Shown one piece after another: positions 15,301 through 32,599 of a DNA stretch of 64,000 bases. Position 1 is the first letter of the stretch; every line of letters starts with the position of its first letter. This DNA comes from Megaleporinus macrocephalus (lineage: Eukaryota; Chordata; Actinopteri; Characiformes; Anostomidae). A program made the translations under genes and the position numbers. Below the pieces are notes generated by a model that ran no database searches, was not told the DNA's origin, and was given only the letters and a program-made list of their open reading frames with translations. The stretch is from the NCBI GenBank assembly GCA_021613375.1, contig CM038710.1, forward strand, positions 25,318,667 through 25,382,666, in the 5' to 3' direction.

Positions 15301-17213
15301 TCATGCTATTCTTCTAATAAGATATTCTAATAAGAATTTTTTTTAATGGATACAAAATTCTCTACATTATTTTGTCTCTCATTGCCTACTTCAGGCCAGT
15401 GCTGCTTCTATAACCCATAAAGTTACCTGGGAGTGATGGTGTTCCTTTGAAGGCCGGTGGATAGGTATTCTAAAAGTATACTCCTAAAGTGTTAACAGCA
15501 CCTGCACTCTGAACACTGCCTTTACAAAATGTAACTTGGACTGAATGCAAATACATTAGTACTATACTATGAATACATATTCTCAACACTGTGAATTATA
15601 ATTATGTGGAATCAATCTACACATTCGCATCAAGAAAATTTAAAGCGACACTTTATGTATGCATAGGAATTTTTGTATGCCGAAAGAATTTAGTTATACT
15701 GCCCGTTAGCTCAGATGATGGTAGAGGAAGAAAAAAAACTGCTATTTTTTAAACTACAACTGAAGTCATTTTACAAGAGTTATGTGTTTGTTTAAATGCT
15801 AATAGTTGTATTGTTAAATGGAAATGAAGTCAAGCATGACTAAAGGACTTTGGTTTGTTTTTATGATTTTGATTGTTTCGAGGGATACTTGATGTTCAGT
15901 CATGACTATAATTTGTGACTATACTGAACTGATCAAGTGATCCCTTGAATCAGTTAGAACAATGTAGCATAATAATGTGTAATATTTTTTCCATTTTCCC
16001 CATGTGCAATGAAGAGTTCATGTGCAATTATCTGTAAATAATATTTTTCAGAGTTTTTGACATTTATTATTTATATTGTATAATACACACTATACTTTTA
16101 TTTGTGGCTTGCTATTCCTTTGCTGCTGTAACAGTATGAATTTCTCCACCGTGGGACAAATAAAGAATTATGTTATTTCATCTTATGGTCCCACTAAACG
16201 ACCCTACATTTCACAAATAAAACAACCAACAGTACAGTCTTGCAAAACCAAACCTTTTCCAACATTAACAAGCATTTTGTTACACTTACACACATTCAGG
16301 TTCCAAAAATGCACATACCTTGCCTCTCCTCAGCTTGTGCATCATTTCTCCGGCAAAGTTCTGGAATGCTTTTTGAGGTGTACTATAACAGAGAAAAATT
16401 ACTTCAGATCTTTTTTGTAGTACCCACAAACATATCCATGTATCATCTTTTACATGACACTATGACACCCCCTGTCGATGTCGCATCAAATAGCTTATTG
16501 AATCTTGTTCATCAAACATGCGTAGGATCAAATTTCCTCACAAAGAGGACATAATAGAGACCTTTACACAAATATTCAAAACGTAACACTATGAGCAGTA
16601 GCTTATGCCACTATCAGATTTCATGTTCTTTTTCTGAAGGCACAACATCACAAAGGAATGTGGTGATGAAACACAGCCAAGGGAGTGTGCTGATGTGCTG
16701 CTTTCACAAGGCAGTTATAATCAAGCCAAATTCTACATTGGCCCTTTTGCAATGCAAATAAATACCTCAGTTAATTGCCTTAGTAATCAGCTAAGTCAAC
16801 AAGTAGATCTATACTCTACGGTACGTCTGTATCATCTGTTTAACAAAGCAGTTGTTGTGACCAAAGCTCTGAATTGTGCTACACTCATTTTATGTAGCAA
16901 CATTTTCTCCCTTTCTTGTTTCCTTGCCATTATAGTCTATTTCACAAGACTATCATTATCCTATAAACAAATTGATAGAATGACTGAAAACGGCAGATCA
17001 TCACTGTATGTTTACTTTAGCAACTTTCACCATCTTAATTTTTACTACGTCTTAATTCTGCTTGCAACCTTTACATAAGACTTTTATATATTCATATACC
17101 CCACGTCTGGTTATATTAAGACCATGTATCTGTTAAAGTATTACTTATTTACTCACAGCTAAATCATCACTGAAATCAATCTCATCTAGGTCCAAATACT
17201 CAGGAGCATCCAT
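9505..17213 (-). CDS. sncaip: Synphilin-1 (alpha-synuclein-interacting protein), complete coding region in nine exons
   Basis: Coding exons in transcription order: 17213-17157, 16382-16319, 13836-13004, 12914-12735, 12215-12102, 12018-11893, 10998-10829, 10724-10638, 10492-9505. The lengths sum to 2619 bases, an unbroken 872-aa frame (human about 919 aa). The N-terminus MDAPEYLDLDEIDFSDD is the synphilin-1 signature. Residues about 331-490 hold the ankyrin-like repeats (DGNNLLHISAAQGH, NGHLECVRWMV, GNSAVHVAAQYGHLGC). Residues about 492-545 form a predicted coiled coil. The C-terminal tail keeps KSALKSPSS, SQNLKLRVTFDEAP and RPFGTFRSIMETLSGNQ. The family protein is a cytoplasmic scaffold that binds alpha-synuclein and the ubiquitin ligases parkin and SIAH, and it can enter Lewy-body-like inclusions; none of that can be read from this DNA. 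The start codon has a good Kozak context (AGAAG before ATGG). All introns are GT-AG; the donor after exon 8 (GTCTGC) is weak. Identity is close to certain; exon borders rest on frame and homology. Confidence 0.96.
10638..10724 (-). CDS. sncaip: sncaip coding exon 8 (coiled coil)
   Basis: An 87-base exon encoding QTTARIAIQNQVQLLFQSQ and PNGRPRSP, which aligns with the coiled coil that follows KQLKEQ in human synphilin-1. It has a strong polypyrimidine acceptor (TTTTTTTCAG). The donor is the weaker GTCTGC, but this join is the one that restores the frame. Confidence 0.86.
10829..10998 (-). CDS. sncaip: sncaip coding exon 7
   Basis: Encodes residues 459-514 plus two bases of codon 515: TLVEYGSNVTIQNQ, then RYLVVVETCMSLASQVVKL, the start of the coiled coil. 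Acceptor TTTAAG, donor GTAAGA. Confidence 0.94.
11076..11529. mobile_element. TTAA-flanked MITE (piggyBac-type) in an sncaip intron
   Basis: A TTAA copy at 11072-11075 and another at 11530-11533 flank an element that starts CCCTTTGATG and ends CAATCAAAGGG, inverted repeats of about 10 bases. The TTAA target and CCC terminus are typical of the piggyBac superfamily. About 454 bases, no coding capacity, between sncaip exons 6 and 7. Confidence 0.72.
11893..12018 (-). CDS. sncaip: sncaip coding exon 6
   Basis: Encodes 42 residues (417-458): ERILLWLLQFMQEQ, then the ankyrin-like GNSAVHVAAQYGHLGCLQ. Acceptor CTTTAG, donor GTAAAA, phase 0. Confidence 0.94.
12102..12215 (-). CDS. sncaip: sncaip coding exon 5
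   Basis: Encodes 38 residues (379-416), NGHLECVRWMVSETEAIAEL through LIHYAARYGQ. Acceptor CTGTAG, donor GTGAGG, phase 0. A long (AT)n tract lies about 60 bases upstream of its acceptor. Confidence 0.94.
12277..12352. repeat. (AT)n microsatellite in an sncaip intron
   Basis: About 76 uninterrupted bases of AT units about 60 bases upstream of the acceptor of sncaip exon 5 (minus-strand sense). Confidence 0.97.
12735..12914 (-). CDS. sncaip: sncaip coding exon 4 (first ankyrin-like repeats)
   Basis: Encodes 60 residues (319-378) with DEDGNNLLHISAAQGHADC and LTSLMGEDCLNERN, the start of the ankyrin-like region. Acceptor CCTCAG, donor GTGAGG, phase 0 at both ends. Confidence 0.95.
13004..13836 (-). 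CDS. sncaip: sncaip coding exon 3 (large exon)
   Basis: An 833-base exon for residues 41-318. It carries the conserved DVYSKFRPVKRVSPLKHQPE and GELEHYDLDMDEILDVPYIK blocks and ends with NIVREGQISLL. The acceptor TTTCAG is at 13837-13838 and the donor GTAAGG follows the Leu codon. The middle is serine-rich and poorly conserved, as in other members. Confidence 0.95.
13909..14794 (-). mobile_element. Internally deleted Tc1-like transposon in sncaip intron 2
   Basis: Inverted ends: CAGTAGTGCTTAAACGTTTG on the left, and on the right the reverse complement of CAGTGGTACTTAAAAGTTTG followed by TA; both continue TGAACCCTTT. The interior matches pieces of a common fish Tc1-type element, with transposase remnants readable only on the minus strand (for example the segment around 14315 matching the TGCAGCAAGACAA stretch) and many disruptions. 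It is about 0.9 kb against about 1.6 kb for a full copy. Dead. Confidence 0.85.
14795..16318. other. sncaip intron 2, remainder
   Basis: A/T-rich intronic DNA. TACTGAAATATT-type tracts around 15090-15260 resemble a degraded repeat. No exon seen. Confidence 0.5.
16319..16382 (-). CDS. sncaip: sncaip coding exon 2
   Basis: A 64-base exon encoding YTSKSIPELCRRNDAQ and the following residues, matching the conserved IPELCRR segment of synphilin-1. Acceptor TTATAG, donor GGTATGT; the last codon is split after one base. It is too short to appear as an isolated open frame. Confidence 0.92.
16383..17156. other. sncaip intron 1 (coding)
   Basis: Nothing recognised beyond intron sequence. The plus-strand open frame at 16695-17078 has no support. 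Confidence 0.6.
17157..17213 (-). CDS. sncaip: sncaip coding exon 1 (start codon)
   Basis: Encodes residues 1-19, beginning MDAPEYLDLDEIDF and ending at Ala before a consensus GTGAGT donor (phase 0). The exon probably continues upstream as 5'UTR to about 17242, where an AACAG acceptor precedes it. Confidence 0.93.
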
Positions 17214-17242
17214 CTTCTGTGAGCATTATGTCCAGGGTAACC

Positions 17243-18879
17243 CTGTTATAAACGTGAGAAAGACAACGTTATCACTATACAGAGACATCCTGAGAAACAA
17301 AGTTGTTTTCTCCTGAAGAAAACACTCAAGCACTCTATGGTTTGTCAAAAGTTGCTGGTATCACTGATGTTCAACACGGTCCATTGGGTACCACAATGTG
17401 CCGAATATAGCACAACAATAGCAAAACCTGATGGGTGAAAATTGTGGTATTCCAGTTTGTAATACATAAATTCACACCCCAAGAGTATTAGTGAGAATAT
17501 AACACACTTAGAACAGCACACCAGTATTTACCTTCCAAATAAATTATTTTACTAACTGGTGATCTGATAATCTGACAACAAGTCAACAGCACTTTGCTGA
17601 ATTACTCACTTCTGAGGACTTTTCAGAAAAAGGCTACTGGATACCTAAAAAATGTGAACTGTTATTTAATCTGGCAGACGGTGATAATTCTGTGAGAAAT
17701 TTGGTGTAAAGGTAAGATTGTGTAAGATGACACAATCTGTCAGATTCATACTCTAAACAATAAGTATCAACAAAATGGCAGTAGTGTATCCTGCGGAAAA
17801 CAACTCCAATTTTAGCTTTCGTTTGCTTCTATTTATATTACACCTTTGTTTGCTTCTGAATGTGAATTCTTGCTGATAGCCGTTTGTACCTCACGAGGTG
17901 ACAGCGGTTGTCATAATGTTCTCTTGCCAAAAGCTTTAGCCATCATTGCATTTACTCTTTCTTTCAATGGTTACCTGACCTTATATGATCTAACTGGGAA
18001 TAGGACGTTCAACATATTGAACAATCGGCTACCAAATCTCATCTGATAAGTGCTACTTATTCATCCTTTAATGTTGGACTAATTCAACTCTGTGTTACAG
18101 TGACTCATTATCACGAGGTACAAAGTGGTTTGCCCAGACTGGTTAACTTCAGCAGATATCTCTGCAACACGATGCAGGTGTCTTTGACGTCCCATCAAAA
18201 CAGTTATTTCTTTGCATTCTGTTAATTGTTTCAATTCATTTTTTAATGTTTCAAACAAAAACTCTTACCTATTACTCCTTTAAAGAAGTCTAAGAACCCT
18301 GATCAGCAGAACTAGCCATCAAACTGAGCATGGACTGATGCACCTGGTCGCTTTTTTCAAGAAATGACGAAAATATGTACAACAAGATCCTCAAAACCTC
18401 CCAGTTCACTGTCCAGATATGACCGAAAAGAGTGCTTACAGAATAAGGCCTCTGACTTCAGAATGCAGAACAACACTGAACTAAATCCAAGCAGGGATCA
18501 GGAAAGCACAGCCTGCCAACAGCTTACATGAAGAACACTGGCACAGGCGGACTGGTTCCAGGAATTGTCACGAACACCTTGCTGAAGTAGATTAGAGTTC
18601 AGTGTAGGTTACAGAGCTATGTAGGTTATTGAACAGACGAGAATCTTCCTAATCTGTGGGTCTGAAATGTTTTTTTAACCTGTGTATTTTGTGTCAGAGC
18701 ACATTAAGTCGCTAACCAGAGTGGGTTAACACATTAACTAACATCCCTGCCTGTGTGATAGAAGCGTGTGTCATCTCCAGGTCTTTACTGGGACACTGGA
18801 AACGTCCTTTAATGCATTATTAACACCGGACAGAAGACAGTGACTGTGAGCGGTGTAGATCATTTTCCCAGTTTCTAGA
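17243..18879. other. sncaip 5' intron
   Basis: Presumed intron between a non-coding first exon and the exon with the start codon. It contains a degraded repeat at about 18060-18287 related to the element at 20241-20548 (shared GATATCTCTGCAACA and CAAAATGGTTATTTC-like segments). Confidence 0.5.
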
Positions 18880-19420
18880 TACGGCTAGGCTTGCTAGGTG
18901 CCTTCGTCTGCGACCTGGTATCACCAGCAACGTAGCCACCTAGCTAGCTAACTAGCTCGGTCTATAAGGCGAATATATTTAAAGAACAAAAACGGCAGCA
19001 CAGTTTATTCGAGCACACGTTTTAACACTACGAGTAGGGTCGCGAAAAACAACCGCGCTAAAGACTCGTTTTTTTGCTCGTCCGGCGAACGTTTCATAAG
19101 CTATATGGGGAAGAAAGCAGCAAAGAAAACATCTGCTTCTGTCGTGCGAAGCTTTTCCTCTATTGTTTGTGGTGAAGCTGTTAGCTTAGCGGAGGGCCGG
19201 TCCAGCCGAGCCGACTGTTAACGAGCACAAGCTGTTCAAATAGCGCATTTACAGCTCACCTATAAAACCCCTCTTTCAGAAATAATAATAATCATAATAA
19301 TAATAATAATAATAGCACAGCAGCCGAACAGTACCTTGTAGACTACAGTGGCGTTTTCCTCTCACACTCCTCCAGCTGCTCCTTTTTGGAAACACTTCGC
19401 AAGAATGTGGCATGGAGAGC
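18880..19420 (-). promoter_or_regulatory. CpG-rich region, presumed sncaip promoter and 5' untranslated exon
   Basis: CpG dinucleotides are much denser here than in the A/T-rich surroundings. The region lies 1.7-2.2 kb upstream of the sncaip start codon. A minus-strand donor-like CTACAAG|GTAC at 19335/19334 could end a non-coding first exon that splices to the acceptor at 17243. Without a transcript this is inference. Confidence 0.42.
19281..19313. repeat. (AAT)n microsatellite
   Basis: A run of AAT units with one ATC interruption, inside the CpG-rich presumed promoter region of sncaip. Confidence 0.9.
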
Positions 19421-20240
19421 AGGAGGCGCACCGTTATTCCTCCTTATTCCCACCAAACCGGATATACATTACAGGACCGTTATCCTGTACTGTACAGCCA
19501 GACATCACCACACTCATCCACACGCTCCTCTTCAAGGCTCCCCTCTTCTTTCCCAAACCCTCAGCCGTCAAACAACGAGGTCGTGTTTGAATGATCGTTT
19601 TAAATCGTCTCTTGTCCGAGATAATTGGAAAAAGATGTCCAGAATCAGGCGAGCAGCCTGCACGGCCACCAAGACTGACTGTGTGTGTTTTTTTAGTAAT
19701 CCTCTCCAATAATGCCCATTAGTGGACATACGTACGGTCAGTAAATATGTTATATACAGTATCCGGAAGCTGGACAGTAGTGTGTTGTGAATACTGCTTT
19801 GTTTTGCAGTTGTAGTGATTATTGCCAGATCCTAATGTAGTGCCCACAAATATGACTTGTTGGCCAATTTCGTTTGTAGTTTCTTAATTGTGCATTTTAT
19901 TAAACACATCTAGGACCAAGCAGTCATTTTTTAAGCACTCATTTTTTTGTTGTTTTCATGATCCACTAATGATCTGTAACTACAATGCCCAGCATGCACT
20001 ACACAAATACATTACACAGTTAATTAGTCGTTAATCTACAGGCAGATAAATACATGGTGGTGGCATCCTTAGCGATTTAGCACTCGGTTATCAAATTGTT
20101 TTCTTTGGTAAAGGGATTAAAAAATAGCCAGCTGGCACAAATAACAAACACACAGCCCCCCCCCTAAATATCTATGAAAGAGAAGCTTGTATTCCTTCAA
20201 AATCTACTCCAAGGTAACACAGCTGGAGGCTTACCTAACT

Positions 20241-20548
20241 TTTAAAGGAGCAATGTGTAAAATGAGGCAACCTATCAGATTAGTCTAACCAAGAGCAGGG
20301 CCTAAGGCAGAGCTACTTCTTTGTCCTCTTATGTTGTACTGAAGGCATTCTCATTGCTACACTGACTTACTACCTTGAGGTACAAAATAGTATTGAGGCA
20401 GGATGGGCCTGGGGCTAGCTGTTTTTCATGCTGTGTAGATATCTCTGCAACATGACACATAGATGTCTTTGATGTACTGTCAAAATGGTTATTTCTTCAA
20501 CTTTTTGAAAATGTAATGCAATAAAATTTTACATATGGCTCCTTTAAA
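20241..20548. mobile_element. MITE with 23-base terminal inverted repeats
   Basis: The left end is TTTAAAGGAGCAATGTGTAA plus AAT. The reverse of the right end is TTTAAAGGAGCCATATGTAA plus AAT, differing at two positions. It is 308 bases with no coding capacity. A second, more decayed relative lies at about 18060-18287. Superfamily not determined. Confidence 0.75.
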
Positions 20549-21373
20549 CTAGGAAATCTCACTTTAAAGTTCATTTCGCTTTGAGATGCAAGTGCTTTTA
20601 GATTGTTTTGAAAGAATAGTCCAACATACAGCTGTAATTTATGTCTGTTTATGCTCAAGATTTGTAACTTTGTTCATTCTAGTGTGTATTACTGCTGGAT
20701 CACTGTATTATTATATGGTTAGTATTTGTGTATTACTGCATGATGTGGCTGATTATGCATATACATTTGTTTGCATTAAAAGGTGTCAAGATAACAGAGG
20801 CATGCTCAGGTCACTGACTGGTTATGATCCATGATAAGGCTTTCTTTAAATCACTTATCACTGAAATCACTTATCACAATGGAAAGTAATTGCAATATGT
20901 AATATGCAAATAAACACATAAAAACTATGTGGATGTTTCTTATACAAGACATTAAAACATCTAATATATATGTGTAATTAAACAATTTCAGAATTTGTTT
21001 TAGTACCCTATATTTATAATAATGCCTGGTGGGGACATTGTTTTACAGCGCTGCACTCTAGTGGATTTCCTGCAAAGTGCTCTGTAGTTAAAGCTTTGGA
21101 GGTTCAGATAGCAGCTTGGAGGTGCAAATATCCCAACAGTACTCTGTACTCAAGCACAGTGGCTTCAAAACAGTAACTGCCATATTAAATATATGTGCCC
21201 ATACAGGGTGAACCACACAGGAAACACATCAGCCTTCCTTTTTGAGTGACCAAAAGTAAGTGGACAGTTGGCTACTTAGTCATATCTTGATCAGTTGAGC
21301 ACTGACAAGCTGTTAAATAATGCAGCTGTGAAGCATTTGCAGGGAGGGAACAGGGAGATCTTCACTGATAGCC
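20549..21373. other. Spacer between the lox 3' end and the sncaip promoter
   Basis: No exon or clear repeat recognised; A/T-rich. Confidence 0.55.
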
Positions 21374-21379
21374 TTTATT
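21374..21379 (-). terminator. Candidate polyadenylation signal for lox
   Basis: TTTATT on the plus strand (AATAAA on the minus strand) lies about 690 bases past the proposed lox stop. It is the most plausible canonical signal I saw before the sncaip 5' region, and is unconfirmed. Confidence 0.35.
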
Positions 21380-22063
21380 CAAGTAATATTTGGCTCCCAA
21401 ATATGACAGTAAGTCACAATGTGAATAGCACCACTTAATGTTAGAAATATAAAATCTTAGCATATATGACAGGTATTGTACATTTAAAAAAAAGAAGAAA
21501 ACAACACTGATTTAGAACATCTGAATGTGCTTTCACTGTTTCAATGTGGCATTTCGCATATTGTCAAAGGATAACATACAGCCAGAATTACTCTTTCAAA
21601 TATTATCTTATTGAAAAACAGACAAAAAGGTCTACGGGATATAAGTCTGAGTGGAGAAGCAATTTATGGCGACAAACAGCACACTAATACTAACAAGCTT
21701 ATGTTTTCTTTCAATTCTTTTTTCATTTCACCTACAACAAGAGGGTATTAAATAACATCTATCAGCACCAGAATAGTTTCTCAGCTATTTTCATGCAGCA
21801 AAAGCAGTCAAAGTGCTATCAGAACTGTTGTTTGTTCTTGTACTCTGTTGTAATCATTGGTAAAGTTCTGCTACTGCTTTAAAAGAACATGTTTCATTGC
21901 TTTTAGGCACATTTTGGATGTAAAAATGCTGATAGGTTTGAACAGGCTAAAAATGGCTGACGTGGTCATCACTGGTAGGCAGCATTTCACCCATTGGCTT
22001 TCCCTTAAGGGGTCCTTTCCTGAGCCAGCAATGGTTTTGCTTGTGGTGCAAAAAACTCCGCCA

Positions 22064-29116
<7,053 letters not shown>

Positions 29117-29331
29117 AAAAAATCTAAACTCTTTACCTGCTTGCCTTACAAAATGATGTGCTTTGAGGTGCTTAAATGACAGGAAAGGACGCGCCAATCT
29201 CCAAAAAGGCTGGAGCCGTGTAGAAGTCGCATTGGGAAGTTTTAGAGCCGAGCATGGAAAGAGAGTCCTATTCCGGTCAGTGTAGTCTTGGTACTGAGAG
29301 ACGTGTGTGCTTTTGCAGGGAAAGGGGGGGA

Positions 29332-29338
29332 TTTTATA
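29332..29338 (-). promoter_or_regulatory. TATA box of lox
   Basis: TATAAAA on the minus strand, followed downstream by a C-run, about 215 bases upstream of the start codon. Transcription would begin near 29300-29310, giving a 5'UTR of about 190 bases. The surrounding 28.5-29.4 kb is CpG-rich. Confidence 0.6.
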
Positions 29339-29428
29339 AACTTTCTGGAGCCGTTTCAAAGGCGGACGAGTGAGCCTGGCGCGCTTCTCGCTTGTGTCGT
29401 AACAACCTGAGGACGTGAGGATGCGCAC

Positions 29429-31064
29429 TGCTCAGCTTTCAGAGGCGACACCTCACCAACGTCCATTCAGCACTGCTGGAGTGAAGAGCACTGGTTGAGG
29501 TGGAAACTGAGCGATTTGCAGTGGTTTGATGTGAACTAGGTCACAAACGCACTGGTGTTCTTTACAGTGCTGGTGATGGGAAGAAACAGGGGTGGAGATG
29601 TCTACTACACAAATATAGCCATTTTCATTTATGCCCTGCACCAGCAGCGAACCTACATGTGTCTTCTACACTAGTGTTTATTTGAGAAGTTGATAATGGT
29701 GAAGTGCAACCAGTATGTGACCAAAAACTTTATGAAAATGATTAGAAAATATTATGTAATAACTTGCTATACCAGAAGACTTCAAACATTTGGTTTTATT
29801 TTGGAATGAGTCATTTTATTTCAAACTACTATAAATTATTTTATGGATTTTGATTTTTATGGATTTATTGTTGAATTTTTGAAAAAAAGGGTTGACTTCC
29901 ACTTTAAAGAGGCACACCATTGCAATTAATGTGATATTTGTTATGCTATGTAGTATTCTGTGGAACAGTGTTTCATCTCTAGTGCTACAATACCTCCAGC
30001 ATGTATTACGTAGTTGTTATTGGCTACTAAAGCTAAACTTAGACTTACCTTGAAACTTTAAGCTAAATTTGCTAACTGGCTTAGGGTCTGTTATGCTTGT
30101 TTCCTTTGATGACAAATTAAAAAGAAAACTGTCCCAGAACACATTAGCTAGAGAGCAATCAGATAAGTTTGTATCTTCAGAGCATTTAAAGTACCTGCAG
30201 TGTTCAGCTGAACAATAAAATAAGAATTGTAATAGTTATTAATTAATAGTTGCATTCAATTCCACAAGGTCCCTAGCATGTTTTATTATATCTAATACAG
30301 ATTTGAGTATATGATGTTGATTAAGGGAACCGCAGTTGGCCTTCATTCATAACATCCAAAAGGGTCGTAGTTAAACACAGATTTTAAAAGACATTGATGC
30401 CTTGTAGATCAATGAATGATGGGTAAAATTGCTTGCAACTTCCTGTGAAGTGTAATCCTGTCCTGTGCAGCTTGAAATTCCCTTTCACTCCATATGGTTT
30501 ATCTCTTAAAATGTTTGAATACCCTCTTTACTGAAAACTGAAGGGCGAATAAATGTTTCACTAAATGATTGCAGTTGGACTTAAATGAACATGTCAGATG
30601 TTAATTCAACAATGAATATGTCAAATTAGCTTTGTAGGTTTTTATAGTTACAGCTGGTTACACGTAACTAACCTGCTTGTAAAACATATGAAGAGTTAAA
30701 TGCTGAAGGTTGGACAGCATTGTGGACTTAATTGCTTAATTTATCAAACTAAGTTGGCCGCTTACAGGCACTCGCAACCTTAGAAACTTACAAATAAAAG
30801 TAAAGTAACATTTAAAATACTCTGAATTAATTGTAATAGAACATTGTTGTATTAGGGAAAATCATTAAGGAGATGGAGAGCATGGAGCCAAGAACTACTG
30901 CTGGGGATGATGGTAATTCAGTATTGTACACTGTGTGTCTACTGAATAAATACAGCTGATTGCTGAATTTCAGGTTTTACAGTAATTAGCTGCTATTTGC
31001 AAAGCATATTGGAAGAGTGACTAGCACCTTGAGTGACCTTTCCGGCATTCCATGTGTTTTTCTT
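29429..31064. other. lox upstream flank
   Basis: CpG-rich for the first about 100 bases, then A/T-rich DNA without a recognised gene or clear repeat. Confidence 0.5.
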
Positions 31065-31295
31065 AGTATGTTTTATCCATCCATCCATTATCTTCTGCTT
31101 TATCCTGCTAGTCTGGGTCATCAACCTAACATGTATCTCTATCAAATGTGGGAGGAAACCGGAGTACCCAGAAGAAACTCACTCAAGCACTGGGAGAACA
31201 TGCACACTCCACACAAAACAGCCTGGACTGGGAATCGAACCTGGATCGTCTTGCTGTGAGGCGACAGTGCTAACCACTATACCACCGTGCCACCT
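31065..31295 (+). mobile_element. LINE-tail type repeat, copy 1
   Basis: Reads (CATC)n, CATTATCTTCTGCTTTATCC, then GTGGGAGGAAACCGGAGTAC, GGGAATCGAACCTGGATC and ACCACTATACCACCGTGCC. This is a widespread fish repeat 3' end, probably L2-clade or a SINE derived from it. Orientation is nominal. Confidence 0.75.
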
Positions 31296-31934
31296 TTCAG
31301 TATGTTTTAATTTGCTCATATTTTTTCTGAAGTTCCTTTTACATATTTTTCTTTTTTAATTTTTTTTTCTACCACAAGTATTGTAACAGCAGAAGACGAC
31401 AATTGTCTTTACTGAATGAAACAGTATCATTTTCAAAACAGTTTTCGGGCATTTTTATTGGTCCAATCATAATTAAATTTTGACACTGTGTGAGAGTTTC
31501 AATTATGTAGAAAACTAAAAATTGCATACTTAGTTTATATTGAACAGCAATACTACGCATTTTACACTTCTCCCACTATGTTGGTGTTTTGTTAATTTGC
31601 TTACAAATGTATCCCATAATTTTATAATTAATCTTATACCATCAGCTACTGAAACACCAACACATCACACATACCGGTTAGTATATTTCAGTATATTTAC
31701 TGTTTAAATGCTGAACTGAAATGCTTTTGAAAAAAGTGCATTATAAAGTGTTTATTTATAATAAAAAGGGAAAATAAAATGTTTAGTCTTGTTAACTGAT
31801 TTTTACATCTAAACAGTTTATCTCCCTCTTGTATTCCTTCACACTTTCTCTTGTTTAGTGAGAGAAGTGAGCTCTTGGTTGTCCAGCCAGGACTTTAAAC
31901 CTGGGCTGAAGTTATGTTAGGACCATTTGCACAC

Positions 31935-32217
31935 ACACGAGATATCCGGGCTGTTCTGTGTGGAGTTTGCATGTTCTCCATGTGCTTGAGTGGGTACTCG
32001 GGGTACTCCGGTTTCCTCCTACACTCCAAACACATGCATGTTAGGTTGATCGCTCACTCTAAGTTGCCCATAGGTGTGAGTGAGTGTGTGTTGGCCATGC
32101 GATGGACTGGCCACCTGTCCATGGTGTACCCTGCCTTTGCTTGATGATGCTGGGATTGGCTCCAGCCCCCCTGTGACCCTGACTAGCAGGATAAAGCAGA
32201 AGATAATGGATGGATAT
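31935..32217 (-). mobile_element. LINE-tail type repeat, copy 2, inverted relative to copy 1
   Basis: TTTGCATGTTCTCCATGTGC, CTCCGGTTTCCTCCTACACT, GTCCATGGTGTACCCTGCC and GATAATGGATGGAT: the same family as 31065-31295 in opposite orientation and extending further inward. Confidence 0.75.
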
Positions 32218-32248
32218 GAGATACGTGGCTGCTTTTAATTAGCGCCAC

Positions 32249-32592
32249 AGTCTCAGAACATATGAGTTGCCGTCGACTTTTCTTTTTTAGAGTACGCCAT
32301 CAGACTCGCTTTATTCTCTGACTGCTGCTTCTCGTCTGTATGCCCGCCGAACTGCCGAATCTGCACAGATCTGATTGGCTGAGGAGCGCGTTTGGTGGTT
32401 TTACAGTGCATGCAATTAGTCTGTAAGTTTACTGCGCCATAGAAAAGACAGGAAGACAGAAAAAAAGCTCCGCCGCTTAAAATAAACACAGTCAACATTA
32501 AATCTTTCTCAGTAGATTATCGTTTTGGGTCCGCATTGGACAACGTCTGGGTCCGGACCCGGACTGTGGTCCGCCTATTAGTGACCTCTGGT
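32249..32592 (-). mobile_element. hAT-type transposon 5' fragment, copy A
   Basis: On the minus strand it begins GACCAGAGGTCACTAATAGG and GGTCCGGACCCAGACGTTGT, then non-coding sequence, then an ATG followed by codons for MAYSKK and, after a frame shift, KVD-like sequence, which resembles the start of fish hAT transposases. Truncated after about 340 bases. Copy B is at 46425. Confidence 0.65.
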
Positions 32593-32599
32593 CTAGATC

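Noticed and set aside
29117..29428. N-terminal extension of the lox open frame
   Set aside because: The frame stays open upstream of the Met at 29116 but without an ATG matching the family start; it overlaps the 5'UTR and TATA box and has no signal-peptide character.
31200..31225. tRNA-like T-loop (GGGAATCGAACC) suggesting a tRNA gene
   Set aside because: It is part of the LINE-tail repeat; no acceptor stem, D arm or anticodon arm can be assembled around it.
31017..31359. Two overlapping open frames on the plus strand
   Set aside because: They run across a LINE-tail repeat and encode nothing recognisable.
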